Counted from the stretch's first letter, positions 26,570 to 39,656 are shown. The stretch is 64,000 bases of DNA from Cheiracanthium punctorium (GCA_038373885.1 JAWZYV010016058.1:2170001-2234000), one strand, 5' to 3'. Translations and numbers: made by a program. Notes: generated from the letters alone by a model not told the origin.

Positions 26570-26954
26570 GCTCATATTTTAATAATGGCAGCGTTACTGT
26601 AAATAGGCACTAATCCGGTGCCGTGCCATTATATTGTAGTCACTGTTAAGGTAACAGGCTAGTGCCTTTATTTTTAATAATAGCCGGCACCCGGCCGTTT
26701 CATTTTGGGCATTATAAACTTCATGGGCCAGTGCCTTTATTGTGAGTAACGACCGTAAGATGCAGTATCCCAGCAGAGTGCCGCTGCCTTCCCGGGCTTC
26801 TGGCAAGGTACTTCTCGGGCGACCACTTTTGGTACGATTCAGTTACTTTTTTGCAGTGCCGCGCCAGTGCTGGACGTAAAGGCAGAAAGGCACTGGCAAG
26901 GTACTCCGCCAGCAGGTGTGTATTTGCTGGGTATCTGCCTAAGGCATGCGTGGG

Positions 26955-27125
26955 CGGAGAACATTTTAAGGGGTTCTAGCACGTATTCACGTTACATTTG
27001 GGGAAAATTCCCCAAAACTTCAAACCGTTAGATCGACAGCCACACGGTAGGCAAAACCCCTGAATCTTCACATTTCAGCCATCTTACAATGCTCTGTGTC
27101 TCATCCAATCGACTATTGGTGGGCC
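26955..27125 (-). repeat. SINE-like repeat, copy 2 of the family
   Basis: Shares the block TTCTAGCACGTATTCACG and the downstream CACATTTCAGCCATCTTACA region with the copies at 30225-30395 and 37500-37645. It lies immediately beside the end of the 23396-26932 element. Confidence 0.5.
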
Positions 27126-29062
27126 GTATAACATATTTTAATTCGACACTGATATGCCAAATTATGAAACATATAAGTTCTATCTTACAGACAACGAAAT
27201 TACTACATTAAATTTTCTATATCTCAAAAGTAATTATGTTCATTCAAGTAGTTCCACACATTTAGTTTTCATTTGTTAACAAAGTTGGCTTTTTTATGAG
27301 CGTGTGATAAAAGCAGGAACATTAGTAGTTATAAGTTGACGCATGAGGACTTTGTTTTAAATCATGTTATATTAATGCTTATCTAGTTAAAATTACTTAT
27401 GCATAAAATCGGCTTAATATAATCAAACCTGAAAAACAAATTCCACTTTAAGAACACACTTTTAATAAAATTAAACGAAGCCAGTTACGAAGACTAAAAT
27501 TCTTTTGGAGTCTTAAGTGTTATAGAGAACCATATACTCGTAAATTTTCCCATTCGTGCAGTCGTTTCATTTTCTTTATCCCTAAATGTAGTTAGAGGAT
27601 AATGTTTCTCTTAATGCGGCATAATTTATTTTGAAGAATTACTTTAAAAGCATTTTGTCTAGATATTTTAAACCTTCTTCAATTTTCTTAATTCTTACCT
27701 AGATAACGATAAGAATAATTCCAGATGTTAAAAAAAAGAAGAAGAAAAACTCGCGTACCAGTTATCAAAATAATCAATATCACAAGTGCATTCAATACAT
27801 AGACCAACATTCTACGAACATAAAACGTTTGTTTTGTCAGACTAATTAAGATTGTTTTGTATACTTGTAACACAAAAAACGTTCTTGTATCAATTAACAA
27901 TTTTTTTTAATGCAATAATTTTAACTTTTCGTCCTACTATGTCGTATAAAATTGCTTCCCTTCTATTGAATGAGAAAAACAAAGGGAGGTTATCTATCAT
28001 ATTTTAAAAATTATTTTTTAATTTTTTTCTATAACGTCTGGTGCACTACTCTGATGGAGGGGAAGGTAACCCAAAATGATCCTAGCTTCAAATGTTTCTC
28101 GGCGTCATCCAGTAATGTGACCTAAAGTGGCCATATTTCCGGGTAATATGATCCATCAACTGAAGAAACTCCAGTACCGGGTCTTAGCCATCATGGCTAC
28201 ACTTCAGCCGTTGTCAAAATGAGTGACTCAACTTACAATTTATTTATGCGTTTATTGTAGACCATAAATTTTGAAATATTCCATTTTGTTGTTTGTGACA
28301 CTTCTTTATTTTAAAATTTTCATAAAACAAATCATGCATACTATGTGATTGTAAAACTTGTTTTATTTCACTATGGATAGCCATAATTGCCTTTACATCG
28401 TTTATTTTGTCGATGAAAAAATGTTTACAATTACTTCCAAATCAAGGATCATTTTGCTCTTTGGTTGAGGTAAAGTGGTCCTTTGGGCACCATTTCAAAA
28501 TTCTATTTTTTTCGTTACTCAATGTGCCTTTAAAATATTCACACACAAAACAGATTTGATATTGCAATTTTTGCATTTTTATAATATGTAATTTATAGCC
28601 ATACTGATTTATATGTGTAATAGATACAATTTGCATTTTCAACAATAAAAAATATTTGATATTTCTTTAAAATTATAGTATACATACTTTAGAAATGATA
28701 CAATTTGTTTTATTGTAATGCAATATGATAAAATTGTACAAAAGGAAATTCTTTCTCAAAATAATATGACTGCATTAAAGGAATATACAGTGCCTAATAA
28801 TAACTTTAAAGTGGTACTTTGCAGATTTTAAAAACTGATGCATTCACACGTTAAGTAGCTTTTAGTTTCCATGTTCATGTTTAAAGACAGTTAGCGTAGA
28901 CAGTAGTCTGAATCACTGATAAATCGGACAGTAAAATTGAAATAAATAATGTTAAACTTTTCTTTTCTAAGCTTGCACAGTTGGAATGCATACTATATTC
29001 TAGCAGAAGTACCCGTTCTTCGCTCGAGAATAGAGATTGTTAAAAAACATAATACGAATGAA
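27126..29062. other. AT-rich stretch with a diverged repeat
   Basis: Two blocks at about 28036-28150 and 28440-28500 share GATCATTTTG- and GGTAAAGTGG-like motifs in inverted arrangement, probably an old inverted-repeat element. A block at about 28998-29030 (GTACCCGTTCTTCGCTCG) resembles a common dispersed repeat. No gene is recognised. Confidence 0.4.
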
Positions 29063-29107
29063 ATATATATATATATACTGTATATATATATATATATATA
29101 TATACTG
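29063..29107. repeat. Interrupted (TA)n microsatellite
   Basis: Alternating T/A over 45 bp interrupted by CTG, with a second CTG at its end. Confidence 0.9.
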
Positions 29108-29684
29108 TCTCGTACATAATTAATATCTTCGACTCTGATTCCATATTTTAAGTTTGCGAAACTATCTTGATCGTGATGTCTTACTAATTATCTTACGTGA
29201 TAGTGATGTCTTGTTAATTTATCTTAGTCATATACTTTTAAACGCATTACGTAAAAACAAAGTAAAACAGTAATTAATTTCATTTCCGATTTTAACATTA
29301 TCATTTAGTTACTATAGCAACGGTATCCGTTGTTGATATTTCAGATGTTAAATGCTACAATCAAACAAAAAAAGAAGTATATTTTAAAGCTACTAAGATT
29401 CGGAAAATGAAAATCCATGAATATGAAATAATTAAAACAGTGACCTTTAAAAATACTTCTATTTAAACGTCTACTTAGAGGTCTGCGCCGCACGGAAATC
29501 CGCGGCGGCGGCGTAACGACCTCAGAAAACCGGCGGCGGCGGCGCGCCGCGGCGCGAAAATATTTTTGAAAAAGAGCATAATGAAAATGGGTGTATGCGT
29601 ACAGACACACACATATATGTATATATTGGAGCTAAAACGAGATCTTTTAAGACTAGAGTATTATGAAAACTAGTCTTGAGAATG

Positions 29685-29910
29685 GGCCGACCAGATTTTA
29701 TGTTGGGTAAAGCACCGTATTACGGTTTTGGGTTCCATTCCCGGTGGTCGGGGCTCGATCCCCGACTGGGCGTGGTTGTCATTTGTCCGTCCCTTCATAG
29801 GGGGCAACGTTGGTCCACCTACTAGGTACACTCATAATAAAGTGGCCAACAATTCCGGCCCGTTGTGGCCAAAGCCTTCCAAGGCAGCGGCCGGCCATTG
29901 GAAAAAAAAA
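29685..29910 (+). mobile_element. tRNA-derived SINE with poly-A and target duplications
   Basis: The head carries an A-box-like TGGGTAAAGCACCG and a B-box-like GGGCTCGATCCCCG. The unit ends in a short A-run at about 29902-29910. Flanking 13-bp repeats AGTCTTGAGAATG (29672-29684) and AGTCTTGAGTATG (29911-29923) differ at one base. This is the clearest retroposition signature in the window, and it lies inside the hAT element, so it inserted later. Confidence 0.8.
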
Positions 29911-30224
29911 AGTCTTGAGTATGATGTTGTGCGATTACGGCCAATTAGCTGCACGTGAGCTCTCGGCCGAGGGGTGGGGCTTCGAGATCACTATTGTGCT
30001 CTGGCTCGGGAGGGCTCGATTATATTTGTTTTTAATTTGTAGAAACGGAAAATTGTATGATATTCTATCAATGAAGTAATTGTCTTTTATTTATCTATTA
30101 CCTGAAATTTCAGGCTCGGTCTCGGGCTCCGACTTAAATAATATCACTTGGGCGGGCTCGAATTAAATCTTCGGGCTCGGGCTTTGAAAAATGAGCTCGA
30201 ACTCATTTCTAGAGGAGTGCCCTC

Positions 30225-30395
30225 CGTAGGGGGTTTTCTAAGAGGTCCTAGCACGTATCTACGCTAAGTTTCGAAGGAAATCACGGAAAACTACGAACGG
30301 TTAAGTCGGCGGACGCGACCTGGTTTTGCACTAGGCCCCTTCTGTCTCCCAGTTCAGAGCGCTATGCGGCTCCAGAGTATGAGCTTGCCGTTGTG
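30225..30395 (-). repeat. SINE-like repeat, copy 3 of the family
   Basis: Contains GGTCCTAGCACGTATCTACG and CACGGAAAACTACGAACGG, matching the family at 7.9, 27.0 and 63.8 kb. A degenerate tRNA-like head is visible on the minus strand at about 30335-30395. Confidence 0.55.
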
Positions 30396-30859
30396 GTACA
30401 CTTTAAAAAAAAATATTTCTGCTGCAAAACTGAAACAATAGATTTTATCAAAAAGGGGAATGTTTTGTTGTTTATATGCACATTCACAATACATTTAGTT
30501 ATCAATATACAAATGATACATTACTTGCTTTAAAGCATTTTTTTTTCCATAACCTTCTCATGAACCATTCCAAACCTATAATGTTCTTTTGAGGTATAAT
30601 GCAATGTTTAAGCAGTTTTTAAAGAAATCAAATTACGCCATTGACTCAAAAATTTAAATTGTATCTTTACAAGTTACTAGCGTTATCCAAGCAAAAGTAT
30701 CCAAACAAAAATAAGCAACTGAAAGTTTAGGTATGGTTTTTTTTTTTAAGTTTGAAGCGATTGTACGCGTTGGTGTAAAATCAGCGTTCTTCGACGGCGC
30801 GCCGGCCTAGACCTCGGCGGCGGCGGCGTGGCACGGCGGCGCAGACCTCTACGTCTACT

Positions 30860-33800
30860 TTACCTATTCTGCATTTCATTTCCTTTGAATTTGTGGAAGC
30901 AAATCTTTCGAGTTACTTAGAACAGCACATGAGCGCTATGTGTTTTCCCTTAATCAGGTGCAGTGACATATTTTACTGTCCACAGAATCTGTCACGTTTT
31001 GAAAGTTTTCTGCTCGAGAAAGGACGTACATCATTGTACTTTAATTCACAGTGTACCTAATTTTATCTTTTACTTTGAGCTTTATAGTTGCCAACCATAG
31101 AAACATGAGGTTTGTTTTAATTGAACATTAAATTTAACAATCAAACGAAAAAAAAAAAATCTGCAGTATCTTCTGTTTAAACTACAGCGGAATATATATT
31201 AACGTAGGATTACTCACCGTTTTGTAGTTCTAAGGCGCCCGTCGAAAAATGTTGAATCTAACAAACATTTTTAATTTAATAATCACGAAATATTTATTTA
31301 CACGCTATGTTGTTCTATCGTAGCAAATTTATTTTAAAATTAGTAATTTAATTTCAAATCTTGGCAATCATATGACGTCATCAAAATTTACAGTATGTTT
31401 CCAAAATCTAGTTGCTAATTTTATGAATTTTCAACATTCATTATTTGTGTTAAAATAACTATCACAATACAAAATTTTATTTCCTATTATCACAATCACG
31501 GTTTCATCAGAATGCCAAATTTCATTTGCAAGCCAAGGCTTCAACTGTCATCAAACTTAAACAATTGAAATTCTCATTAATCCTTGGGGCTATTCCAAGC
31601 AAATCAGTATCTTTCCCTTGTGAAAAATTTCCACGAGCCCACTAAAGAATCTCTCTGGGAATGTCTTTGTGGAAACTTTTCGCAAACTTTCGAAAGATTT
31701 AATTTTTCTGAGAACAACCCCTCTTATATTAATTCTGCATGCAAAAGAAATCATTTTACTGCTGAAAAAATTTAAAACTGGGTAACCTCGAGAAGCTATT
31801 TCCAACGAACTGGAATCACAATTTTCCCTTCAAAGTTAAACGTGACATCAAAACTACACCATATCACTTACGATATAAAAGTTTGTATAGCTCAAATGAT
31901 ATACATTTTTCACTCTCGATATTCAAAAAGAGCTGAAAATAGCGAAAAAATGATAAATATATTTATATATAGCATAGAGATTTATGAATTCAGAAGATTT
32001 CAAAACTAATTATGCTGTTCATGTAGCTTAATCCAAAATAGTTTGTCCATGACTATTTTCAAAAATGTAAAATGTCACCCTATTTTTCCTTAATAATAGA
32101 AAAAATACATCACTCGAAAATAATTTTGGGCTCTTTTTAAAAGTTCTTTTTCTTACTTTATGCTATATTCTTACGTAACACGTTTTACGTCCAAGAAATA
32201 ACTGGACAAAATAAGTACCTTGAACTTTTATTATACTTGTGAAAGGTACTCTGATTTTGGTCAGAAAAGTTTATCTGTACTGCAAAGGCAGTACAGATAA
32301 ACTCTTATATATTCATTAATGTGGTGCCATTCCGTTGCAAGAAATAAATAAGATGTCAAACTCCCTCCTAAAATGGAGAGAAAAGTAACATTCTTTGAAG
32401 GCCAGAAAATATCCGCGAAGCAGCTGTCATTTGGAAATGGTAAGAGAAATCTCAGAACGGAAAATCTTACAAATAAACGATAGAAATGTTTTGAGGATTG
32501 AATTCACCAGAGTGAATTCAGTGTGTTGTTATGTAACAAGATTTTACCGCAAGACAAAAGAACGTGGGTGGACATTCAATAGACATAGAACCATGTACAG
32601 AACTAAAAGCTTTTTGTACACAAAGCGTAAGTTTCAGTAAAGGAAAGTGGAACAAAGAATTCGAAAACTATTATCGCATCTAGTTCAGTAAAATTCCAGT
32701 TTTTTCTTCCTGAAATATGCCTTTAAAAATATTCTAAATATTTGGAGAGCAATAATATGAAATAACTGAAAGGTAATAATTGAAAATTATTTGATAGCTT
32801 AATATATACTAAATGGAAAATTAATCATAAATTTGAATACATTTGAAGCTATATTTTGGTGTTATACTAAATTTTAACTTAAAAATAGTGATGTGAAATT
32901 TTAAGCATTATAATGAATGAAAATGTTACATCATGGTAATGTTATGTTAATGGAAAATTCAAAGTCTACCACATTTGTTATTTTACTTTTTGAATGAAGT
33001 GACATCTATAAATACAGTGCCAGAAAAAAGTGACTTTCAATTAGATGGTAATGATACTGACAGTTAAACCGTGCTTTAAAAACATCTATTGCATGCTTTC
33101 ATAAAAATGCGGCTGTAGATAATGATCATGCTATTAGTTTGTAATGCTGGGAGGATTTTTAGTGTATTCCGGGTTAAAAGATGCTCTGTAACTTGATATA
33201 AAAGTGCAAAACTGGTGTGGAGGGTACAGATTAAAAAAATTTTTTGGAAGGCCCAGTTAAAAAAGAAAATAGAAAATAGTGCTTTAAAGTGATATTTTGC
33301 TTTATTGTACATTCTAGTCTTTTCTCCTTTTTTTTGAACTAGGTCGCCATCCAAAAAACTACTCTAGCTTCCTTTCTTGTGCACCTATGTTAAGTCATTT
33401 TTATTTTTTACCAGACATACGGCAAAAGTAATTTATAAATGCAGACGAGATAATTTTACAGGTTTATACAGCAAAACTCGCAATTTTAGCTAACTTGGTC
33501 TGTTAAAGTAACATTTCCTTACTATTCAAGCTCTTTTAATTTTCCTTGACCGCTGGATGCCCTTTATGCCTTGGCATGATCACTGCCCACAGCCGCATTT
33601 CCAAGAAAACACTCACTATATTTTTTGCTACACATTTTACCTGTTAACAGCATTACTGCTCTATTAAAATGTCAATATTTTAAGGTACTATACATTTTTT
33701 TTATTGCATTAGACTTATTGTTTTTATAATACATTCATTACGAATAGAGTGCTGAAGATTTTGCAGTTTCTTTAATTAGTTTCTATTTCTTATATGCATT

Positions 33801-34981
33801 AGTGTATATTTGATCACAATAATTTTTATTCCTTAGCTTTGAGAGTATCTAAAAGCTAAATTTTTACATTAGTGCTTTAATTATCCAAACGATTTCAAGT
33901 TTAAAGTGTGTTTTTCAAAGAAGCTCTAGTTGAATCTCAAATGTTGAATACCTTTGATTTCAAATTGGGTACATTTCGTTTCATTAATATTAAGTTACTC
34001 CATAAAATCCATTGCAACATTGTAGTCTAGTGTTTTTCTTGTACTAATTTGTTTATCTGTTGCATATATCATTAAAAGAATTGAACTGTAAGTCTAGAAC
34101 ATTGGTAGCAGAACACATATCGTCACACAAATATTTACCGACTCTAATAAAAGTGTATTTACTTTTTAATAAACTTAAATGTATTTTATACATGTTACGC
34201 AGCAACAATAAATCTGCTCTTCGAAGAAACAATTCATGAAACATGACTTGTGAATAGTTTTAAATAGAAACAAATTAAATCAAAGACTAGAAAAAAAAAT
34301 TAAATATTTATTCAGAAGATGTATTATGTATTATTACAAGCAAACAATCCATACAAAATGTGAACCTTTCAGAGAAAATTCTTCAAAACAAAACTGCACA
34401 TGACAAAGATTTTCGAAATGAGACATATAGCAAGCTCCTTTAATTTTTTTCACCGAGTCTCCGATAGCTTTCATAGGTATAGGTTGACTGTTTTTAAGAA
34501 TGCCAAAAAAAAAAAAAAAAAACTTGTGAAAAGGTGTTCTAAATGTTATTGTGCACTCTATTTTTTTTAGTTCTAATAAATTGCATGATTTTTAAAAAAT
34601 CGGTTTTAAAGCTGTGGAAAGCAGGACAATTTCTATTTTTCTGTCACCGTGAGATTTTCCCAATCATAATTAATAACATTAAATATTTTATTAAAACTAA
34701 CCACTTCTATGCTTCGTCTGATAGCATATACGAAATGTAGACATGGTTAAATTAATTTTTTTACTATGTTCAAATCTATTATTATTCTCCTAACTCTGTG
34801 TTATTACAGGAATGTAAATGCATGTTTGTGTAATCTGTATACAAAACTAAACCGTTTGACCCATTGGAATGAAAATTTTCACAGATGTGTGATAAACTAC
34901 CCAAAAATATTTGTCTTACTTTAAAACTCTGAAAAAAATTATCCTTAAATCGAGTTTGAGATATTTTTTTAAATTTCGAAT
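30860..34981. other. AT-rich stretch with one perfect hairpin
   Basis: Apart from the hairpin at 32268-32303 and a module at about 34845-34900 (ACCGTTTGACCCATTGG) that resembles a dispersed arthropod repeat, no gene or element is recognised. Confidence 0.45.
32268..32303. repeat. Perfect 16-bp stem hairpin
   Basis: AGTTTATCTGTACTGC (32268-32283) is followed by the 4-base loop AAAG and then the exact reverse complement (32288-32303). It may be a recent palindromic insertion or template-switch product. The loop is too short to look like a typical microRNA precursor. Confidence 0.85.
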
Positions 34982-34983
34982 TA

Positions 34984-35140
34984 CCGTATTAGCCCTAATA
35001 TAACGCGGCCTCGAATATAACGCAACTCCGAAATTTTTCATCGCGATAATTAGAAAAATCCTATATTTAGGCATCGAATTTTGCGTGAGTCAGATTTTTA
35101 ACAAGTCAAAAAATATCGCCTTATATTCGGGCTAATACTG
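34984..35140. mobile_element. TA-flanked MITE, 157 bp
   Basis: It begins CCGTATTAGCCCTAATATAA and ends TTATATTCGGGCTAATACTG, near-complementary termini flanked by TA on both sides (34982-34983 and 35141-35142). Tc1/mariner-type targeting is likely. No coding capacity. Confidence 0.7.
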
Positions 35141-35142
35141 TA

Positions 35143-36775
35143 GGTAAAAATAAGAGTTTAAAATAATACGAATTAAGTAAAAATAAATTTATAAGGAAGA
35201 AAATTCTTATATAAATAAGAATACCTTTGTGATACTATTTGACAAACTAGTTTCTCAGATATGCAAAGATTAATTTAGTAAATCTGAAAACCTATTCATT
35301 CTCCTATTATTAGTGCTTGTTAAGCGATCTTTCCAATGCCAAAATTTAAGAAACACACTCATGGTAGTTAACACAAATGTGCGGAAAATTTTGTTTGAAA
35401 AATTTCTTTATTTGAAACAATTGTGCGTTTTACATAAAAATAGTTTTATTTGAAAAACATATTCTACTTAAAGTTGCTGAAAATTTCTTTTATTTTACTG
35501 CATTTTATCTATATTTTAACAACATCAGACTTCTAAAGCTTCTCCAATGATGTTCGATTAACCAGCTAGAAAATGTCTTCAAATATACAAGATAATATAG
35601 AAAAATGTGGCATTCATAAAACACATCTTCTTACTCTCATTCAAATAACAAGAACTCAGCTATATTTGCATAATTTATCACATAAACAATTCCGTAAATA
35701 GTATAAGATGAATGTTTGGTAATAAATTTCATTAAATACGTGCTGTAAATTTATAAATATATATATTTACACACATATAAGTTACTTCAAATGTACTTCA
35801 TATATATAATATATTTAAGTTACTTCAAATTTTCTCACATACTTTTGAACACTTTATATGTGTGTTTTGTTTCTTTTTGTTTGTCTAGCCATAAGCAAGA
35901 CAATAATCTTTTGTATCCTCTTACAAGACCCGAAAAACTATACATAGCAATCTTTGAAGATTAAGTAGAAAAGATACTTAGAAATAATGGAAAGTATATG
36001 GTTTTCTTACTAAAGCGGCGAAAAAATATATCACTGTAAAGGAAATGTACATAAATAAAATAAGCCCGTAAATCATCTAATAATTATAGCGGATTTGGCA
36101 GCTCTATTTTTCAATGCAATTTATTTTCTTTTTTTCGGAAGCCAGCAGACGCATTATTTTGGTAAGCGTCCAATTCCAGCATAAAGCTGTGTTATAGAAT
36201 ACACCGGTAGAATTATAAAACAGCACAAATAACCAAGCATATTTTATTGGTATTTAAACTCATACCAATAACTGTTTAATGAAAGGTGACTGAATTCCCT
36301 TCAGCAGAATTCGGGACATGTTACCGTATACAGAATGGACGTAAACAACGCGTTTTAAATGACTATGAAATTACTGAATAAAAGTCGAAAAATATACACT
36401 ATCTAAAATAAATGAGACAATCTACTTATATAATACGCTAACGTATGCGGTATTAAAATCGACAATATTTCTAAGCTGCGAACGGTAACAGCTAGATGTA
36501 AACATTAGTGCAATAATAATAACGCATGTGTGTAAATCCACTTAACAGTTCAATGACGTCCAATGGAGCAAGCATATGTAAAGCAGTAGCTAGATTACAG
36601 AAAAACAATAATGGATACAGCAAGATCTTTCGGACTTTTTTTCACAGCTTTAAAATATCGAATTTACAATACTTGGCACATTAATCACCGATAAAAAGTG
36701 TTACCATGCATTGGGCTAAATCACACTTTAGCCATTTACTGTTTCAACATCGGGTTTTATGATGGCACTCAAACT
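35143..36775. other. AT-rich stretch with no recognised gene
   Basis: A short direct repeat AAGTTACTTCAAAT occurs twice near 35780-35832. Nothing else is supportable. Confidence 0.5.
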
Positions 36776-36783
36776 GTGTATAG

Positions 36784-36892
36784 CAGGGGCGTAGCCAGGG
36801 TGGGGGTATCGGGATATATCCCCCCCCCCGAAAAATTTTCCAGGCGCATATCCCCCCCCCCCCTCGGAAAAATTTTCCTGGCTACGCGCCTG
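36784..36892. mobile_element. Miniature hAT element with perfect 8-bp duplication
   Basis: Only 109 bp: CAGGGGCGTAGCCAGGG at the left and CCTGGCTACGCGCCTG at the right, flanked by identical GTGTATAG repeats (36776-36783 and 36893-36900). Between the arms are C-runs at 36820-36829 and 36852-36863, each next to GAAAAATTTTCC-like sequence. The perfect duplication suggests a fairly recent insertion. Confidence 0.85.
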
Positions 36893-36900
36893 GTGTATAG

Positions 36901-39656
36901 CAACCCTAACCTAATTAAATTCAATGACAAATACTGTTAAAACAAAGAAATATAATTTTCACTGAAATGAGTCTAGAATTTTAGTCAACACTGCACTGAG
37001 TATAAAGAACAGTAAGGCATGGGGCGGCGAAGCTGGCAACCATGGCGGAAGGTTTCTTATTATTCTTTTCGGGAATTAGGTTACAGTTTTTTTTTATGAC
37101 AGAATTTAAATATTTTAAGTTTTCAATACATTTTACAAAACTTTGAATACTTAAAAAGATGCAGGGTATAATTATACTTGTCTAAGTACATCAGTATCAG
37201 AACAATTTTTTCTACCTTCAATTATCCACATTCAGTTAGCTTGCTAAGCTAAATTTACACAATGCTTTTATCCTACCAAAAGACTTCAACTTCGGATGGA
37301 GCTTTCTAAAGAAGCCACAGATAAACTCCTGGTATCAAAAGGTTTTTGTGTCTATTTTAAATGTTACTACTCTACGAATAATATATTTTTATATCATCAT
37401 CATACTTATCAATTAAAAAAATTAAGATTTTACAATCAGTTTAAAGCGTCTTTTTGGTTAATTATATATGTATCTGTGTGCACTGAACTATAGAAAACGT
37501 ACATGAGGAGTAATGCGTAGGAGAATGCCTTGCGCAGAGGCCGTTGCATCGAAAACCGTGGGATAGGACAGAACTCTGGACCTTTACACTTCAGTCACGT
37601 ACAATGTTTAGTGTCGTATCCAATTATTTGCTTGCATTTTACGCATTCAATATTAGTCTGTTATATACTGGCAAGATTTCTTTTTTCGACCTGAATAAAA
37701 CATACTCATATAATAAGCTATTTGGTACAACTAAAGAAAACTTTATTAAAGTACTGGAAAAGCATAATAATTTCTCCTTGCTTGTACAATGACACTTTCT
37801 TAATTTTCATTAACTACGATAAATATTTTACTCATACGTAAGAACTATCTTTTTAAGTTATTGAATATCCGTACACGAAGTACATTCATATGTACATACA
37901 AAATAATTTTCATGTGCAAATTCAGGTGCGAAATTATACCCCGACTGACGCAAATTGGACTGACGTTGTTATCACTCATTCCCACTTATCGCGTAAGTTC
38001 GGGGTATTACGTATTCAGAACCAAATTAGAACTACAAAATGTACAGTAATTGTACTTTCTTTAAATTATTTTCATGATAAAAGAATATAGTTTTGTGATG
38101 AGAGTTTTAAAATTTTGGGTATATTTAACTACACATTCGAAATGAGAAGTAGATTTTTTTTCTACAGTCCAAAAGCAAAAACAACTGCCACTATATTCGT
38201 CATTTGAAACAAAATATGCTTAATTCCAGATAAAAAATATTTTTCTTTTATAATCTTAATTATTTTTACTGAATTTCAAATTCAAACTTAAAAGAAGAAG
38301 TATGCATTGCAATTCAATTACAAACCTCACTTCTTAGTCTTTTTGTAAGTACCTTTTTTCATGCATTCTTGATCTGAATTAATTTCTGAGGCTCCAAAAT
38401 AATAAAATACTAAAGGGTAATTTTCTTTGTGAACATCTCTCAACTTCATCATGTACACCCTTTATCAAAATGTAGTCTACCCATACTGTCTATCAATGAG
38501 AATATGTAACATTTCCCTCACGATGGACTCTGAAAAGGTTTTTATTATGCTGGGAATAACTGACTGGTTACAATAAACAGTCTTTCTTGTTTTAATTTAA
38601 AATAAAATGTCACATTAGTTTTATTCTAAGATATTGCAAATATTGTGATTGAAAAATTAGACCTAATATTTGGAAAATGTCATCAGCACATTTTGGCTTG
38701 CTCCAGAGCACATTGGCATATCAATCAGTATCTTCCACAAGCTTGTCTGTTTTAGAAATATATTTAGGCGCCAAGTTTGGCAACTACAAATTAAATTCTT
38801 AATTTTGTATTTATATACATGTGAATGATATTATCAATATCAATTAGTTTTAAGTGATATCAGTAAATTTAAAAGTTTTATATTTTTCTAAGAACAAAGA
38901 AAGTATTTATTGTAAGTGTAGCTGTTTCCCTCTGAGACAAGAAAAAATTCCCTGGTATTAAATGCAATGCAAGTTTTCAATATTAGTGAAAAGCAAAACT
39001 GTTTAATTAAGGGATTTGCTCTTACATGTTATGCGTTTACATTACCAGGCCACAGTTTATTCTTGCTATTTCCAACTAATATAAACACAAAAAGAAAGCC
39101 ATTTTTTTACTTTTTTCACAAAATAAATACACAAAGAAATAAAATAAAAGCAGTAGTAATCATATATCTCGAAATGCACTAGAGATATGCAGCGTCAGAA
39201 ATAGGATAGCGAGAAAATAGCTTAGGGATTTGAGACGCAAGTCTGAGATTGCGCTTAGTCCTTCAGTGAATGGTAATGCATAAGAGAGATTACTTTGGTT
39301 TCGATGCAAGTTTATCGGCTTCTAAGTCATAAAAATTTCTGGCACTGTTCAGACAGCCTCTACTGTTAAAAAGATTAAAGGAACTTCGAAGCTATTGTGT
39401 TACGAACGGTATAAAATAGTACCTTTACCATCTAATTTTAAACTACAAATTTTCTTTCTACTGTATGTAAAGAAGTTCTTTTAAGCAATTTTTTTAAATT
39501 GAAGTATGGAGAAGTAATATGCAAATAAATTTTTAATGAAGAACAGGTGTTTGTAAATTACTCTAAATGAATAGTTATAAATAAAAAACAATATGATCGC
39601 AGCTGTTACCTGTTTTCTGCATAAAAGTAAACCTTGTGTACATTTCACAACTTGTA
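36901..39656. other. AT-rich stretch with no recognised gene apart from a SINE block
   Basis: Holds the SINE-family block at 37500-37645 and a GGCAACCATGGCGG motif at about 37038. The ATG in that motif opens only a 30-odd codon frame. Nothing else is supportable. Confidence 0.45.
37500..37645 (-). repeat. SINE-like repeat, copy 4 of the family
   Basis: The segment CTTTACACTTCAGTCACG followed by TACAATGTTTAGTGTCG aligns with CTTCACATTTCAGCCATC and TACAATGCTCTGTGTCTC in the 27.0-kb copy. The match is partial and diverged. Confidence 0.4.

Larger units (their letters stand above)
23396..26932. mobile_element. Large inverted-repeat DNA element with 4-bp duplication
   Basis: The ends are ACCCAGCAAACACAC at 23396-23410 and the complementary GTGTGTATTTGCTGGGT ending at 26932. 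Both are flanked by ATCT (23392-23395 and 26933-26936), a perfect 4-bp target duplication. GC-rich subterminal arms (about 23400-23660 and 26580-26930) contain repeated GCCAGTGCC/GGCACTGGC-type motifs. The interior is AT-rich and shows no transposase. A 4-bp duplication is known for Sola and Chapaev-type transposons, but I cannot assign this element to either. A hAT MITE is nested at 24073-24257. Confidence 0.6.
29476..30851. mobile_element. GC-rich hAT element with perfect 8-bp duplication
   Basis: The ends are TAGAGGTCTGCGCCGC at 29476 and the complementary GGCGCAGACCTCTA ending at 30851. They are flanked by identical 8-bp direct repeats CGTCTACT (29468-29475 and 30852-30859), which is diagnostic of hAT-type insertion. 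Both subterminal regions are dense in CGG/CCG repeats, in sharp contrast to the AT-rich surroundings. The interior encodes no transposase. It carries a SINE (29685-29910), another SINE-family block (30225-30395) and a region at about 30100-30200 with repeated CGGGCTCG motifs. It is best read as a non-autonomous hAT that has collected later insertions. Confidence 0.8.

Noticed and set aside
37030..37145. Start codon in a strong context (CAACCATGGCGG)
   Set aside because: The frame is only about 34 codons, rich in Phe and Leu, with no splice donor; the motif is also a common repeat and YY1-like sequence.
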